The notes beneath the pieces were generated by a model. The model ran no database searches. It saw nothing but the letters and a program-made list of their open reading frames with translations, and was not told the DNA's origin. 64,000 bases of DNA from Thalassorhabdus alkalitolerans. GTDB lineage: Bacteria; Bacillota; Bacilli; Bacillales; Marinococcaceae. The position numbers and the translations under genes were made by a program. Below, piece after piece: positions 16,734 through 24,917 of the stretch (the first letter of the stretch is position 1; each line of letters begins with the position of its first letter). The stretch is from assembly GCF_042656585.1 (NCBI RefSeq), contig NZ_JBHSPG010000005.1. One strand, given 5' to 3'.

Positions 16734-18347
16734 TTACCAGGCTGCAACAGAGCCGTCAGTTCTTGCTTCGGTTCCTGCTGAGTATACTCCTGTTTTCTGG
16801 TTTCTCCATATAATCTGTCCTCTTCCAAATACACCAGGATGAGAAGCGACCTGCACCTCATGACCTCTTCTTGCAAGCGCCTGAACCAGATGATTAGGAA
16901 AAGAATGCTCTAACACTATTTTTTTCCCGGACATCCACTGCCACCTCGGAGCATCCAGAGCTGCCTGTGGATTTAAACCGAGATCTATTGTGTTTAAGAC
17001 TACCTGCAAATGACCTTGAGGCTGCATAAATGCTCCCATCACACCAAATGGTCCTACTGCTTGTCCATCCTTGGTCATAAACCCTGGAATAATGGTGTGG
17101 AACGTTCTTTTTCCTCCTGCAAGTGAATTATCATGTGCTGGATCCATTGAGAAGTTATGACCTCTGTTTTGAAGAGCAATTCCTGTATCAGGAACGACCA
17201 GTCCAGAACCAAATCCCATATAATTACTTTGAATGAAAGACACCATATTTCCCTCTTCATCGGCGGCAGCCAAATACACCGTTCCTCCTTTTGGAGGCTC
17301 CCCTGCTGCCGGAGTAAGGGCTTTCTCTCCTATCAATTGACTTCTTTCCTTTGCATAATTCTCACTTAATAAGTCCTTAGCAGATGCTTTCATCTCACTC
17401 TCTTCTGTAATGTACTGAAGGCCGTCTGAAAAAGCGAGCTTCATTGCTTCAATCTGGTTATGAAGCCCTTTTTCTTCCTCCCGATGAACAGAAGGTAAAT
17501 TCTTGGCGATATTCAGAGCTTCAAGAGCAATCAATCCTTGTCCATTGGGTGGTATTTCCCATACGTCATAGCCTTTATAATTGACACTTATAGGTTCTAC
17601 CCACTCTGGTGTAAAGTCTTGTAAATCCTCTTTTCGAAGAAAGCCTCCATACTTTTTGGCGAAGGCATCCATTTTATCTGCCAGTTCTCCTTCATAAAAA
17701 TCCTTTGATTTCGTTTCTGCAATTCTTCTGAGAGTATCTGCATGGTTCTGTGACTTCCATACATCGCCTGCCTTTGGCACGCGGCCTCCAGGGGTAAACG
17801 TGTCAAACCATGCGGTAAATTCCTCACCCTTTAATGAACTTTGATAGACAGACGCCCCTCGTTCCCAAAAGTAAGCAAGCACTGGAGAAAGGGGGTAGCC
17901 CTCTTCTGCATACTTGATTGCTGGTTCCATTAATTCTTTAAAAGGAAGCTTCCCAAACCTTTCAGATAGTTCCGCCCATGCTGCCGGAACGCCGGGAACG
18001 GTAACAGGAATAAAACCAAACTTCGGGATCTCCTCATGGCCTTGCTCCTTTACTTTTTCAATAGAAATAGAAGCCGGTGAAGGACCGCTAGCGTTTAAGC
18101 CATGGAGCTTATCCTTCACCCACACAAGGGCAAAAGCGTCACCGCCTATACCATTTGATGTCGGTTCTACCACAGTCAGACACGCAGCCGTTGCAATCGC
18201 TGCATCAACGGCATTCCCCCCTTTTTTCAATATCTCAAGGCCAGCTTGGGCAGCCAGAGGCTGAGAAGTTGCAACCACTCCCTTTTTAGCGTATGTCGTC
18301 ATCCTTTGGGATTGGTAAGGGTAAAAATGAGGGTCAAATGATAACAT
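16734..18347 (-). CDS. gamma-glutamyltransferase family protein, YwrD-like
   Basis: This 537-residue Ntn-hydrolase resembles gamma-glutamyltransferases acting on glutathione-like or gamma-glutamyl compounds. The likely self-cleavage threonine is in PKGGTVYLA near residue 350, with downstream SFIQSNYMGFGSG and PRWQW as in the family. There is no signal peptide, so it should be cytosolic, as for B. subtilis YwrD and unlike secreted GGT. ATG 18347 follows GGAGG. It is transcribed alone. Confidence 0.83.
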   Translation of the reverse strand: MLSFDPHFYPYQSQRMTTYAKKGVVATSQPLAAQAGLEILKKGGNAVDAAIATAACLTVVEPTSNGIGGDAFALVWVKDKLHGLNASGPSPASISIEKVKEQGHEEIPKFGFIPVTVPGVPAAWAELSERFGKLPFKELMEPAIKYAEEGYPLSPVLAYFWERGASVYQSSLKGEEFTAWFDTFTPGGRVPKAGDVWKSQNHADTLRRIAETKSKDFYEGELADKMDAFAKKYGGFLRKEDLQDFTPEWVEPISVNYKGYDVWEIPPNGQGLIALEALNIAKNLPSVHREEEKGLHNQIEAMKLAFSDGLQYITEESEMKASAKDLLSENYAKERSQLIGEKALTPAAGEPPKGGTVYLAAADEEGNMVSFIQSNYMGFGSGLVVPDTGIALQNRGHNFSMDPAHDNSLAGGKRTFHTIIPGFMTKDGQAVGPFGVMGAFMQPQGHLQVVLNTIDLGLNPQAALDAPRWQWMSGKKIVLEHSFPNHLVQALARRGHEVQVASHPGVFGRGQIIWRNQKTGVYSAGTEARTDGSVAAW

Positions 18348-18418
18348 AATAACAATCCTCCAATGTTGTTTTCTAAGTTATAAGAAAAGACGTACTTAAA
18401 AATTTTCATTTACATATG

Positions 18419-19177
18419 CTACATATTCATTCTCGATTGTCCGCCATCTACATTTAAACTGGCTCCTACCACCCATGACGCTTTGTCACTGGCTAAAAAG
18501 ACAACCACATTAGCTACTTCCTCCACATTCCCAAAGCGGCCTCCTGGAATTTCATCCTTTATAAACTTGTTGATTTTATCCGGGTTTTCTTCAAGTCTTT
18601 TTTGCCAGTTTCCTGTAGGATGCAAAATGGATCCTGGGGCTACACTGTTTACACGTATACCATCTTTAATGGCCTCGTTGGCAAACGATTTTGTAAAAGA
18701 GATCATGGCCGCCTTAGCATTGTTATATGTAACCTTACCCCCACTTTCCCGGCCAAAAATGGAAGAAATATTAATAATACTGCCTGAGTAATTTTTTTTC
18801 ATTTCTGCATGGGCAAGCTTGGATAAATGGACCGCTGAAAAATGGTTCAGCTGCATTGCCTGCTCAAATTCGGCTATTTCAGTTTCAGCAGTGGTTGAAC
18901 CTTGGGAGCCTCCTGCATTATTAACTAATACGTCTATTCGTTTATGGTCACTAATAAATTCTTGGAATATTCTTCTTCTGTCTTCTTCCTTTGACACATC
19001 CCCCTGGTAAATAAACACATTCCCCAGTTCTCTTTTAGCCTGATCTAACGCCTCTATGCCTCTTCCAACAATCCCTACTTCTGCACCTTCTTCAAGAAAA
19101 GCTTTGGCAATCCCTTTTCCAATCCCTTTGGAACCGCCGGTTATTAACACTTTATTATTTTCAAGCCCAAGGTTCAT
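18419..19177 (-). CDS. SDR family oxidoreductase (YfhR position)
   Basis: This 252-residue short-chain dehydrogenase has TGGSKGIGKG near residue 14, NNAGGSQG near 87, catalytic Ser in ISSIFG and Tyr-x3-Lys in YNNAKAA. Substrate unknown. Its ATG overlaps the mutY stop by four bases (ATGA) with GAGGAGG upstream, so translation is probably coupled to mutY. It holds the place of YfhR beside yfhQ in B. subtilis, but orthology is inferred from position only. Confidence 0.8.
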   Translation of the reverse strand: MNLGLENNKVLITGGSKGIGKGIAKAFLEEGAEVGIVGRGIEALDQAKRELGNVFIYQGDVSKEEDRRRIFQEFISDHKRIDVLVNNAGGSQGSTTAETEIAEFEQAMQLNHFSAVHLSKLAHAEMKKNYSGSIINISSIFGRESGGKVTYNNAKAAMISFTKSFANEAIKDGIRVNSVAPGSILHPTGNWQKRLEENPDKINKFIKDEIPGGRFGNVEEVANVVVFLASDKASWVVGASLNVDGGQSRMNM

Positions 19178-20259
19178 GCCTCTTCCTCCTCTATTGTTTT
19201 TAGTATTTTTTGATGTGATACAGGAAAAGCCAGCTTCCTTGCTTCCTCCATAGTAACCCACTTGCAGTTACCTTTTATTTCGTCTGCATTTTTTAATGTG
19301 CCTTCGTATACTGTAATATCCCAGACGAGGTGGGAAAAGACATGCTGCACGTTTTGAACAGAATCTCCTGCTGCCGCTTCCACGCCATATTCTTCCTTTA
19401 AGAAAGTTTCTAAATCAACTTTCTGGCTGGAAGTCGCTTCAGCTTCTGTGTTTGGAAACTCCCATAACCTGGCCAGCAGGCCTTTGCTGCCCCGTTGGTG
19501 TATGAGAAATTTCCCCTTTGAGTCTTTAATAATAATAGCTGCCATTTCTTTTAAAGCGGGGGCCTTCTTTTTACCTTTAACGGGAAGTTCCTGCTGCACT
19601 CCCTGTTTTCTCGCCTCACATTGACTTTGGACCGGACACAACAAACAACCCGGGGATTTAGGAGTACAGACAAGGGCTCCTAATTCCATCAATGCTTGAT
19701 TAAATTCCGAAGGGGGAGTGCCTCCCATTAAAGTAGGTATCACTTCCTCAAACTGCTTTCGTGTCTTTCCTTTAGAAATGTCATCTGTCACAAGCAGCAC
19801 TCGGGAAAGCACTCTCATTACGTTTCCATCAACAGCTGGCTCCGGCTGTTCATAGGCTATGCTGAGTACTGCACCAGCTGTATAGGGTCCTACTCCTTTT
19901 AATGAAGAAAAATCTTTTTTGTTATCTGGCACCTTTCCGCCATAGCTTTCTACTACTTCTTTTACTGCAGTATGTAAATTTCTTACACGAGAATAATACC
20001 CAAGACCTTCCCATGCTTTCATCACTTTTTCTTCTTCTGCCTTTGCAAAATCCTCCGGCGTAGGAAACCATTCCATAAAGCGCTCATAGTAGGGAATGAC
20101 CGTTTCTACTCTTGTTTGCTGGAGCATGACCTCTGAAACCCAAACCCGGTAAGGATCCTGGTTTATCCGCCAAGGCAGCTCTCTTTGATTTTCCCTATAC
20201 CAGGCAAGCAGGTTATCTTGAAATGCATTCTCATCAACGCCCTCATGGTAATAACTCAC
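19174..20259 (-). CDS. mutY: adenine DNA glycosylase MutY
   Basis: This 361-residue base-excision enzyme removes adenine mispaired with 8-oxoguanine. It shows the helix-hairpin-helix LKGVGPYTAG, catalytic Asp in VDGNVMRVL, the 4Fe-4S motif C-x6-C-x2-C-x5-C near residues 199-215, and a C-terminal Nudix-like domain for 8-oxoG recognition. Start is GTG 20259, 7 bases after AAAGGAGG. It overlaps the downstream SDR gene by four bases. Confidence 0.93.
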   Translation of the reverse strand: MSYYHEGVDENAFQDNLLAWYRENQRELPWRINQDPYRVWVSEVMLQQTRVETVIPYYERFMEWFPTPEDFAKAEEEKVMKAWEGLGYYSRVRNLHTAVKEVVESYGGKVPDNKKDFSSLKGVGPYTAGAVLSIAYEQPEPAVDGNVMRVLSRVLLVTDDISKGKTRKQFEEVIPTLMGGTPPSEFNQALMELGALVCTPKSPGCLLCPVQSQCEARKQGVQQELPVKGKKKAPALKEMAAIIIKDSKGKFLIHQRGSKGLLARLWEFPNTEAEATSSQKVDLETFLKEEYGVEAAAGDSVQNVQHVFSHLVWDITVYEGTLKNADEIKGNCKWVTMEEARKLAFPVSHQKILKTIEEEEA

Positions 20260-20291
20260 ACCTGCACCTCCTTTCTTCTCATGTCAAACGC

Positions 20292-20615
20292 TTACTCCTT
20301 CAGCTCATCTGTACGTGCTTGAAAGGCCCAGCAATTAAGCTTTTCCAGCCCTCCATCAATGACAGGATCCAACTTTCCAAACAAAGGGTGTTCTTTAGAT
20401 TTCCGCCATTTTTTTAATGTATGATAATGAGATTTAGTTGGCACTTTAAAAAGCTCTACATATAAATTGGGCTGGTCTTCAGCAGCATACCACTGAAACT
20501 TCTCAGCTCCATATTCTGATAGGGAAGCGGCAATATCTTCAATTAAAGCTTCATATTCTTGAACGTGCTCCTCTTTAATCCGATATTCAATAAAAATATG
20601 AAGAGTTGCTTCCAT
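20292..20615 (-). CDS. uncharacterised small protein upstream of mutY
   Basis: This 107-residue soluble protein has an alpha-beta pattern (HIFIEYRIKEEHVQEYEALIEDI at residues 5-27, then FQWYAAEDQPNLYVELFKV) reminiscent of the dimeric ferredoxin-like ABM fold; this is a structural guess only. ATG 20615 is chosen with AGGGGG 8 bases upstream. It lies 32 bases before mutY on the same strand, likely one transcript. Confidence 0.6.
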   Translation of the reverse strand: MEATLHIFIEYRIKEEHVQEYEALIEDIAASLSEYGAEKFQWYAAEDQPNLYVELFKVPTKSHYHTLKKWRKSKEHPLFGKLDPVIDGGLEKLNCWAFQARTDELKE

Positions 20616-20783
20616 ATTATTTTCCCCCTTTTTAATCTTTCCTTTATCGGGTATAACTAAAATATACATACAGGACTTTGTCTGTGAAAACAGTCTTTTT
20701 CTTATTATATAAGGCTCCCTCTATAACAGGTGAGCTGGATGAAAACATTAGGCAGACCTATCGTTTGAAGGAGGACAAGCAGT

Positions 20784-21770
20784 ATGGATACCGGTACCCA
20801 CGTAGTAATGGGAGTCGGTCTTGGCGGTTTAGCCACATTGGACCCAAATGTCACACAGGACCCTGTCATGATGCAGGCTGTGATGATAGCTACTATCGTT
20901 GGCTCCCAGGCTCCAGACTTTGATACAGTCCTAAAATTTAAAAATAACGCCGTTTATATCCGGAACCACCGGGGACCCACCCATTCCATACCAGCAGTGT
21001 TAATGTGGCCTATTTTAATTTCAGCTGTCATATACGGATTTGTACCGGATATTAACTTACTCCACCTTTGGCTGTGGACTTTTTTGGCAGTTTTTCTCCA
21101 TGTGTTTGTCGATATATTCAACGCTTATGGGACACAGGCGCTTTCCCCTTTTAACAAACGGTGGATCGCCCTGGGGGTTATTAACATATTTGACCCGCTA
21201 ATTTTCCTAAGCCATATCGCTGCATTCATACTATGGAGATACGGAGCTCACCCAGGCTGGACCTTCTTGATTCTTTATATCCTTCTGATCTTTTACTATG
21301 TGTGGAGGATTAGAGCGAGAAACAAAGTGGTAACGCATGCCCGGAGGCTCCATCCTTCAACAACGCACGTTTTTATTTCTCCGACCTTCCAATGGAACAA
21401 ATGGCACCTGGTTATCCGGACACCAGAAATGCTTCACGTAGCTGAATCCAAAGATCATCAAATTCGTTATTTTGAAAGCTACGAATTTGAACCTATACCT
21501 GGCGACGAGATAACTCAGGCTGCCATAAAAGACGATAATTTATCGGCTTTTCTATCCTTTTCTCCTACCTATCGGTGGATCATGAGGAAAACGGAGGACG
21601 GATACGAAGTGAAATTCATTGATTTAAGATACCGCACCAAAGGTTATTATCCTTTTGTGGCTGTGGTACGACTGAATCAGGACTTAGAAATTCTCACCTC
21701 GTATACTGGCTGGATCTACAGCGATGAAACCTTGGAAAAAAAATTAAAACAAGGAAGGGTTTCCACCTAA
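20784..21770 (+). CDS. yfhP: YfhP-like membrane-bound metal-dependent hydrolase
   Basis: This 328-residue protein belongs to the DUF457/YdjM-type membrane hydrolase family. Likely metal ligands are in MDTGTHVVMG near residue 6, SQAPDFD near 46 and HRGPTHS near 66, followed by HVFVDIFNAYGTQ. Four or five membrane segments lie between residues 70 and 180; the C-terminal 140 residues are soluble. B. subtilis YfhP is reported as a regulator-like inner membrane protein; the true substrate is unknown. AAGGAGG precedes ATG 20784. Confidence 0.85.
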   Translation: MDTGTHVVMGVGLGGLATLDPNVTQDPVMMQAVMIATIVGSQAPDFDTVLKFKNNAVYIRNHRGPTHSIPAVLMWPILISAVIYGFVPDINLLHLWLWTFLAVFLHVFVDIFNAYGTQALSPFNKRWIALGVINIFDPLIFLSHIAAFILWRYGAHPGWTFLILYILLIFYYVWRIRARNKVVTHARRLHPSTTHVFISPTFQWNKWHLVIRTPEMLHVAESKDHQIRYFESYEFEPIPGDEITQAAIKDDNLSAFLSFSPTYRWIMRKTEDGYEVKFIDLRYRTKGYYPFVAVVRLNQDLEILTSYTGWIYSDETLEKKLKQGRVST

Positions 21771-21787
21771 AAGTGGGAACCCTTTTA
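21755..21787 (+). terminator. terminator overlapping the 3' end of yfhP
   Basis: A 12-base stem AAGGGTTTCCAC/GTGGGAACCCTT; the left arm lies in the last codons of yfhP and the T-tail overlaps the end of yfhJ. Confidence 0.7.
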
Positions 21788-22051
21788 GTGTTTTAGATGA
21801 TCATCTTCTGTTAAATGATTAAATTTCTGATTTGTCGCTTCGTATTTATGAAGATAGGCTCCGTATTGATCAAGCCATTTCATAACAATCTGCTCCGTCA
21901 TTTCTTTTCCCTGATATTTCCGACCCGCTCTTGCTCTAGTCGTTTCAAAATCCTCCCACAAGTGTTCCACCCATGTTCTTGCCTGTGCAGAAGAAATGTT
22001 CTCATTTTTTTCCAGCAAATAATTCGTTAATCGTTCATATGTCTCATTCAT
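21785..22051 (-). CDS. yfhJ: YfhJ (WVELL-type small protein)
   Basis: This 88-residue protein has the block QARTWVEHLWEDFETT near residue 22, matching the WVELL signature of B. subtilis YfhJ, and KYQGKEMTEQIVMKWLDQYG after it. Function unknown. ATG 22051 is preceded by AAAGGAGG, while the frame's first ATG (22105) lacks a ribosome site. It is divergent from sspK. Confidence 0.85.
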   Translation of the reverse strand: MNETYERLTNYLLEKNENISSAQARTWVEHLWEDFETTRARAGRKYQGKEMTEQIVMKWLDQYGAYLHKYEATNQKFNHLTEDDHLKH

Positions 22052-22203
22052 AATCCTTTCCTCCTTTACCACTTTTATCTCAGCATATTGACGCTTCTTT
22101 AACACAAAATAGTAAAGAGCTGGACTGACAATTCAGTTTCCGGCCTCGTCTCTTTCATTGTTAATAAAGGGGCGGCTTTGCTTTCCGGAAGGAGTGCTTT
22201 TTC

Positions 22204-22356
22204 ATGAGAAATAAAGAAAAAGGTTTCCCGCCGCGGATATCCTTAGACGGAGAACCAAGAGCAAAACCTGAGTATTCTTCCAAGAGAGCTGACGGCACAA
22301 TCAAAGACCACCCACAAGAAAGAATGTTTAAAAGCAACCAGGATCGGGACCGCTAG
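22204..22356 (+). CDS. sspK: acid-soluble spore protein K
   Basis: This 50-residue protein begins MRNKEKGFPP and contains DGEPRAKPEYSSKRADGT and HPQERM, matching SspK of B. subtilis, a minor spore protein. GGAAGGAG lies upstream of ATG 22204. It is too short for most gene finders. It lies 16 bases upstream of a second small gene, probably in one transcript made in the forespore. Confidence 0.85.
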   Translation: MRNKEKGFPPRISLDGEPRAKPEYSSKRADGTIKDHPQERMFKSNQDRDR

Positions 22357-22372
22357 AAAGGAGCCAGTGAGA

Positions 22373-22522
22373 ATGAAGCATAAAAACATGCAGACTCATT
22401 ATCAAAGCCCATTTCAATCTCCACGGTCAAATCCAAAGCACGCTTTTAACCAGGTTAATGGAGAAACTGAACAAAGTCTTCATAACAAAGTATTAGAAAT
22501 ACAGGCTAGGAAGAGAGCTTAA
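22373..22522 (+). CDS. YpzG-like small protein
   Basis: This 49-residue basic protein has YQSPFQSPRSNPKHAFNQVN followed by GETEQSLHNK, a pattern seen in small YpzG-type proteins of spore formers. Function unknown. AAAGGAG is upstream of ATG 22373. Its place after sspK, before a shared strong terminator, suggests sporulation expression. Confidence 0.65.
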   Translation: MKHKNMQTHYQSPFQSPRSNPKHAFNQVNGETEQSLHNKVLEIQARKRA

Positions 22523-22526
22523 CTGC

Positions 22527-22561
22527 AGAAGAAGAGAAGTGATCCGCTTCTCTTCTTCTTT
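22527..22561. terminator. terminator after sspK and the YpzG-like gene
   Basis: A perfect 13-base stem AGAAGAAGAGAAG/CTTCTCTTCTTCT with a 7-base loop and T-rich tail, between convergent genes. Confidence 0.8.
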
Positions 22562-22576
22562 CCAATCTCGAGGCTA

Positions 22577-22888
22577 TTAGTCAGTTGTTTTTAATAAAGA
22601 AATAGGCAGCGCTTCCAACTCATCATTGCCATCTCTGTATCCCCAGGCAAAGACTCCATTCATATAAGAAATGACAAACACACCGCCTTCACCTTTGATA
22701 TTGTATCTTTCTTCAGGCTTGTAATCCTGTGGGTTTAATAAATAGGCCTCTGCCATAACCTTCTTTCTTTCATACACTGCAAACTCACTGACCATACCCA
22801 TTTGTTCTGCCTTTTTTGCTTTTTCATTTAAATTTGCAATCTCTTGTCTGATCTCATGTTCGCTCATTTCACTGAATCGTCTTTCCAT
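22577..22888 (-). CDS. yfhH: YfhH family protein
   Basis: This 103-residue protein matches YfhH (DUF1811): N-terminal helical part RRFSEMSEHEIRQEIANL, then AYLLNPQDYKPEE and the beta-rich end ISYMNGVFAWGYR. Function unknown. It lies 34 bases downstream of recX on the same strand, the usual recX-yfhH pair of Bacillus. Confidence 0.88.
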   Translation of the reverse strand: MERRFSEMSEHEIRQEIANLNEKAKKAEQMGMVSEFAVYERKKVMAEAYLLNPQDYKPEERYNIKGEGGVFVISYMNGVFAWGYRDGNDELEALPISLLKTTD

Positions 22889-22922
22889 ATTTTTCCCACC
22901 CTGTCTGGTAATAGTTAGACTA

Positions 22923-23735
22923 CTATTTCTCTTCTTCCGTATTCTTTATATACTGCTCAATTAAAGAAAGAGAAAATCCCTTTCGATATAAGTTTTCCTT
23001 CAGCTTCATCCGGAAAGTACTGCCTTCATACTTTTTATTCAGCTTCCTCCTTGCCTTTTCACCTTGGCTGCATAATGCCAGCCATTCATCTTCCTCATTG
23101 TGGCTCAGGTCAGCTTCCTTCAAAGCTGTGTCGATGATAGAAAGAGAGTAGCCTTTGCGGAGAAGTCCTTCTGTCAGTCTTTTTTTCACTAAAGAAGCAG
23201 ATTCATTTTTCTTTCTTTTTCCCTTCTTTTCAATAATACGTATAGCCTGAGCCAGTTGCTTATCCTCGCTATACTGCTGAAGAGCCAGATCGGCAATAGA
23301 AAGATGAACTCCTTTATTTTTTAATTCCTCTTTAATGACTGCCGGGCCTTTGTCGGAGGTGTTCATTTTAGTTCTTACAAAGGCATCAGCAAACTCTTTA
23401 TCATTAATGTATCCAAACGACCTGATTTTTTCTACAGCATCATGAATCGCATCTTCTGGAAAGTCCTTTTGAAATAAATAGTCTTTAATCTGGTACTCTG
23501 TCTTCATTCCATGTGCTAAGTACTGAAGTCCCTTATTTAAAGCGTCCTTTTTAAAATCACTAGCTTTAATTTCTTCTTCCTGCTCCTGAGTAAGAAACAT
23601 CCCTTTTTTTAGCTGCCATTCTATTAGAACCCCTTCATCTACACTAAAAGCATATTCTTCCCCATTCCCTCGGTCGAGAAAAATGTTATATCTATCTTTT
23701 CTTTTTTTCTGTACAGTAATCTTAGTTATTTTCAT
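22923..23735 (-). CDS. recX: recombination regulator RecX
   Basis: This 270-residue protein binds RecA filaments and modulates strand exchange. It is built of repeated three-helix RecX units, visible in KTEYQIKDYLFQKDFPEDAI, EELKNKGVHLSIADLAL and RLTEGLLRKGYSLSIIDTAL-type segments. The long multi-repeat form is typical of Bacilli. ATG 23735 is taken over the in-frame ATG four codons earlier because GGTGA precedes it. yfhH follows in the same operon. Confidence 0.87.
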   Translation of the reverse strand: MKITKITVQKKRKDRYNIFLDRGNGEEYAFSVDEGVLIEWQLKKGMFLTQEQEEEIKASDFKKDALNKGLQYLAHGMKTEYQIKDYLFQKDFPEDAIHDAVEKIRSFGYINDKEFADAFVRTKMNTSDKGPAVIKEELKNKGVHLSIADLALQQYSEDKQLAQAIRIIEKKGKRKKNESASLVKKRLTEGLLRKGYSLSIIDTALKEADLSHNEEDEWLALCSQGEKARRKLNKKYEGSTFRMKLKENLYRKGFSLSLIEQYIKNTEEEK

Positions 23736-23915
23736 AGGGTTCACCATAATTTATATTTATTTGCCATTCAAGGCGTGATTATTTCCCTCTCTTACAGGGT
23801 AAAGCGGAATAACACTACTTTGGGTTTCGTTTTCATATGTTAGAAACATGAGTAATCATGTAACAAAAACTATAATAAGCTTCCACCCTTCAAAAGCTAG
23901 AAAGGAGCGATAGAT

Positions 23916-24821
23916 GTGAATATAGCCATCACTGGCGGTACTGGTTTTTTAGGATCATTATTAACAGAGCATTTATTAAGTAAAGGGCATTATGTATATA
24001 TTTTAACAAGAAATAGTGAAGGCAGACAGAATAAAGATCGGCTTGAGCATGTTGAATGGCTGACGGAAAATGCTCATCCTGAAAAAGAACTTCAAAATAT
24101 AGACGCATTTATAAACTTAGCCGGTGCATCGATCAACCAAAGGTGGACGCCCTCTGCAAAAAGAAAGATTCTTCAAAGCAGAATTGAGGCTACTCAGGAA
24201 ACATACCGTATAATGAAAGCCCTGGATCCAACGCCTTCTGTCTTGATAAATGCATCAGCCGTTGGCTATTATGGCACCTCAAAAACTGAGGTTTTCACAG
24301 AAGAGAACGGTCCTGCAGAGCAAAATTTTTTACAGAAAGTATGTGACCGCTGGGAACAAGAAGCAATAAAAGCAGAGGATTTAGGGGTTAGAACCGTCAG
24401 GGCTCGATTCGGGATTATTCTATCAACAGAAGAAGGAGCTCTTCCTCGGATGATGCTTCCCTATAAACTTTTTGCCGGTGGTCCCGTTGGTTCAGGGAAA
24501 CAATGGTTCTCCTGGATACACGTAAAGGATGTTATTAACATGATTGAGTTTGCTCTTGAAAACAATCATGCGTCGGGTCCTATGAACGTGACAGCCCCCC
24601 ATCCTTATCGCATGAAAGATTTCGGAAAAGAGCTTGGCAAAGTAATGAACCGTCCCCACTGGGCCCCGGCTCCTGCTTTTGCCTTAAAAACTGCATTAGG
24701 AGAAATGAGTGTTTTGATTTTAGAAGGGCAAAAGGTACTCCCAAAGCAAGCTGAAGCATGGGGCTATTCCTTTTCGTACCCTGAACTTCGCCCTGCCCTC
24801 GAGGATATAGTAGGAAAATAA
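23916..24821 (+). CDS. yfhF: YfhF, TIGR01777-type NAD-dependent epimerase/dehydratase
   Basis: This 301-residue extended SDR has the N-terminal motif GGTGFLGS near residue 7 and family blocks INLAGASINQRWTPSAKR near residue 65, NASAVGYYGTS near 114 and FSWIHVKDV near 200. B. subtilis YfhF holds the same locus; substrate unknown. Start is GTG 23916 with AAAGGAG upstream. It is divergent from recX. Confidence 0.88.
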   Translation: MNIAITGGTGFLGSLLTEHLLSKGHYVYILTRNSEGRQNKDRLEHVEWLTENAHPEKELQNIDAFINLAGASINQRWTPSAKRKILQSRIEATQETYRIMKALDPTPSVLINASAVGYYGTSKTEVFTEENGPAEQNFLQKVCDRWEQEAIKAEDLGVRTVRARFGIILSTEEGALPRMMLPYKLFAGGPVGSGKQWFSWIHVKDVINMIEFALENNHASGPMNVTAPHPYRMKDFGKELGKVMNRPHWAPAPAFALKTALGEMSVLILEGQKVLPKQAEAWGYSFSYPELRPALEDIVGK

Positions 24822-24858
24822 CCTGAATCTCAATACAGTTCCTTTCACTCTCACATTC

Positions 24859-24895
24859 GAGCCCCCTCCGGTATCAAGAACGGTGGGGGCTCTAT
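24859..24895. terminator. terminator between yfhF and the glutamate dehydrogenase gene
   Basis: Stem GAGCCCCC-T-CCG/CGG-T-GGGGGCTC with a 10-base loop, between convergent genes. Confidence 0.75.
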
Positions 24896-24917
24896 TAGAT
24901 GAATCAATTTTATCATC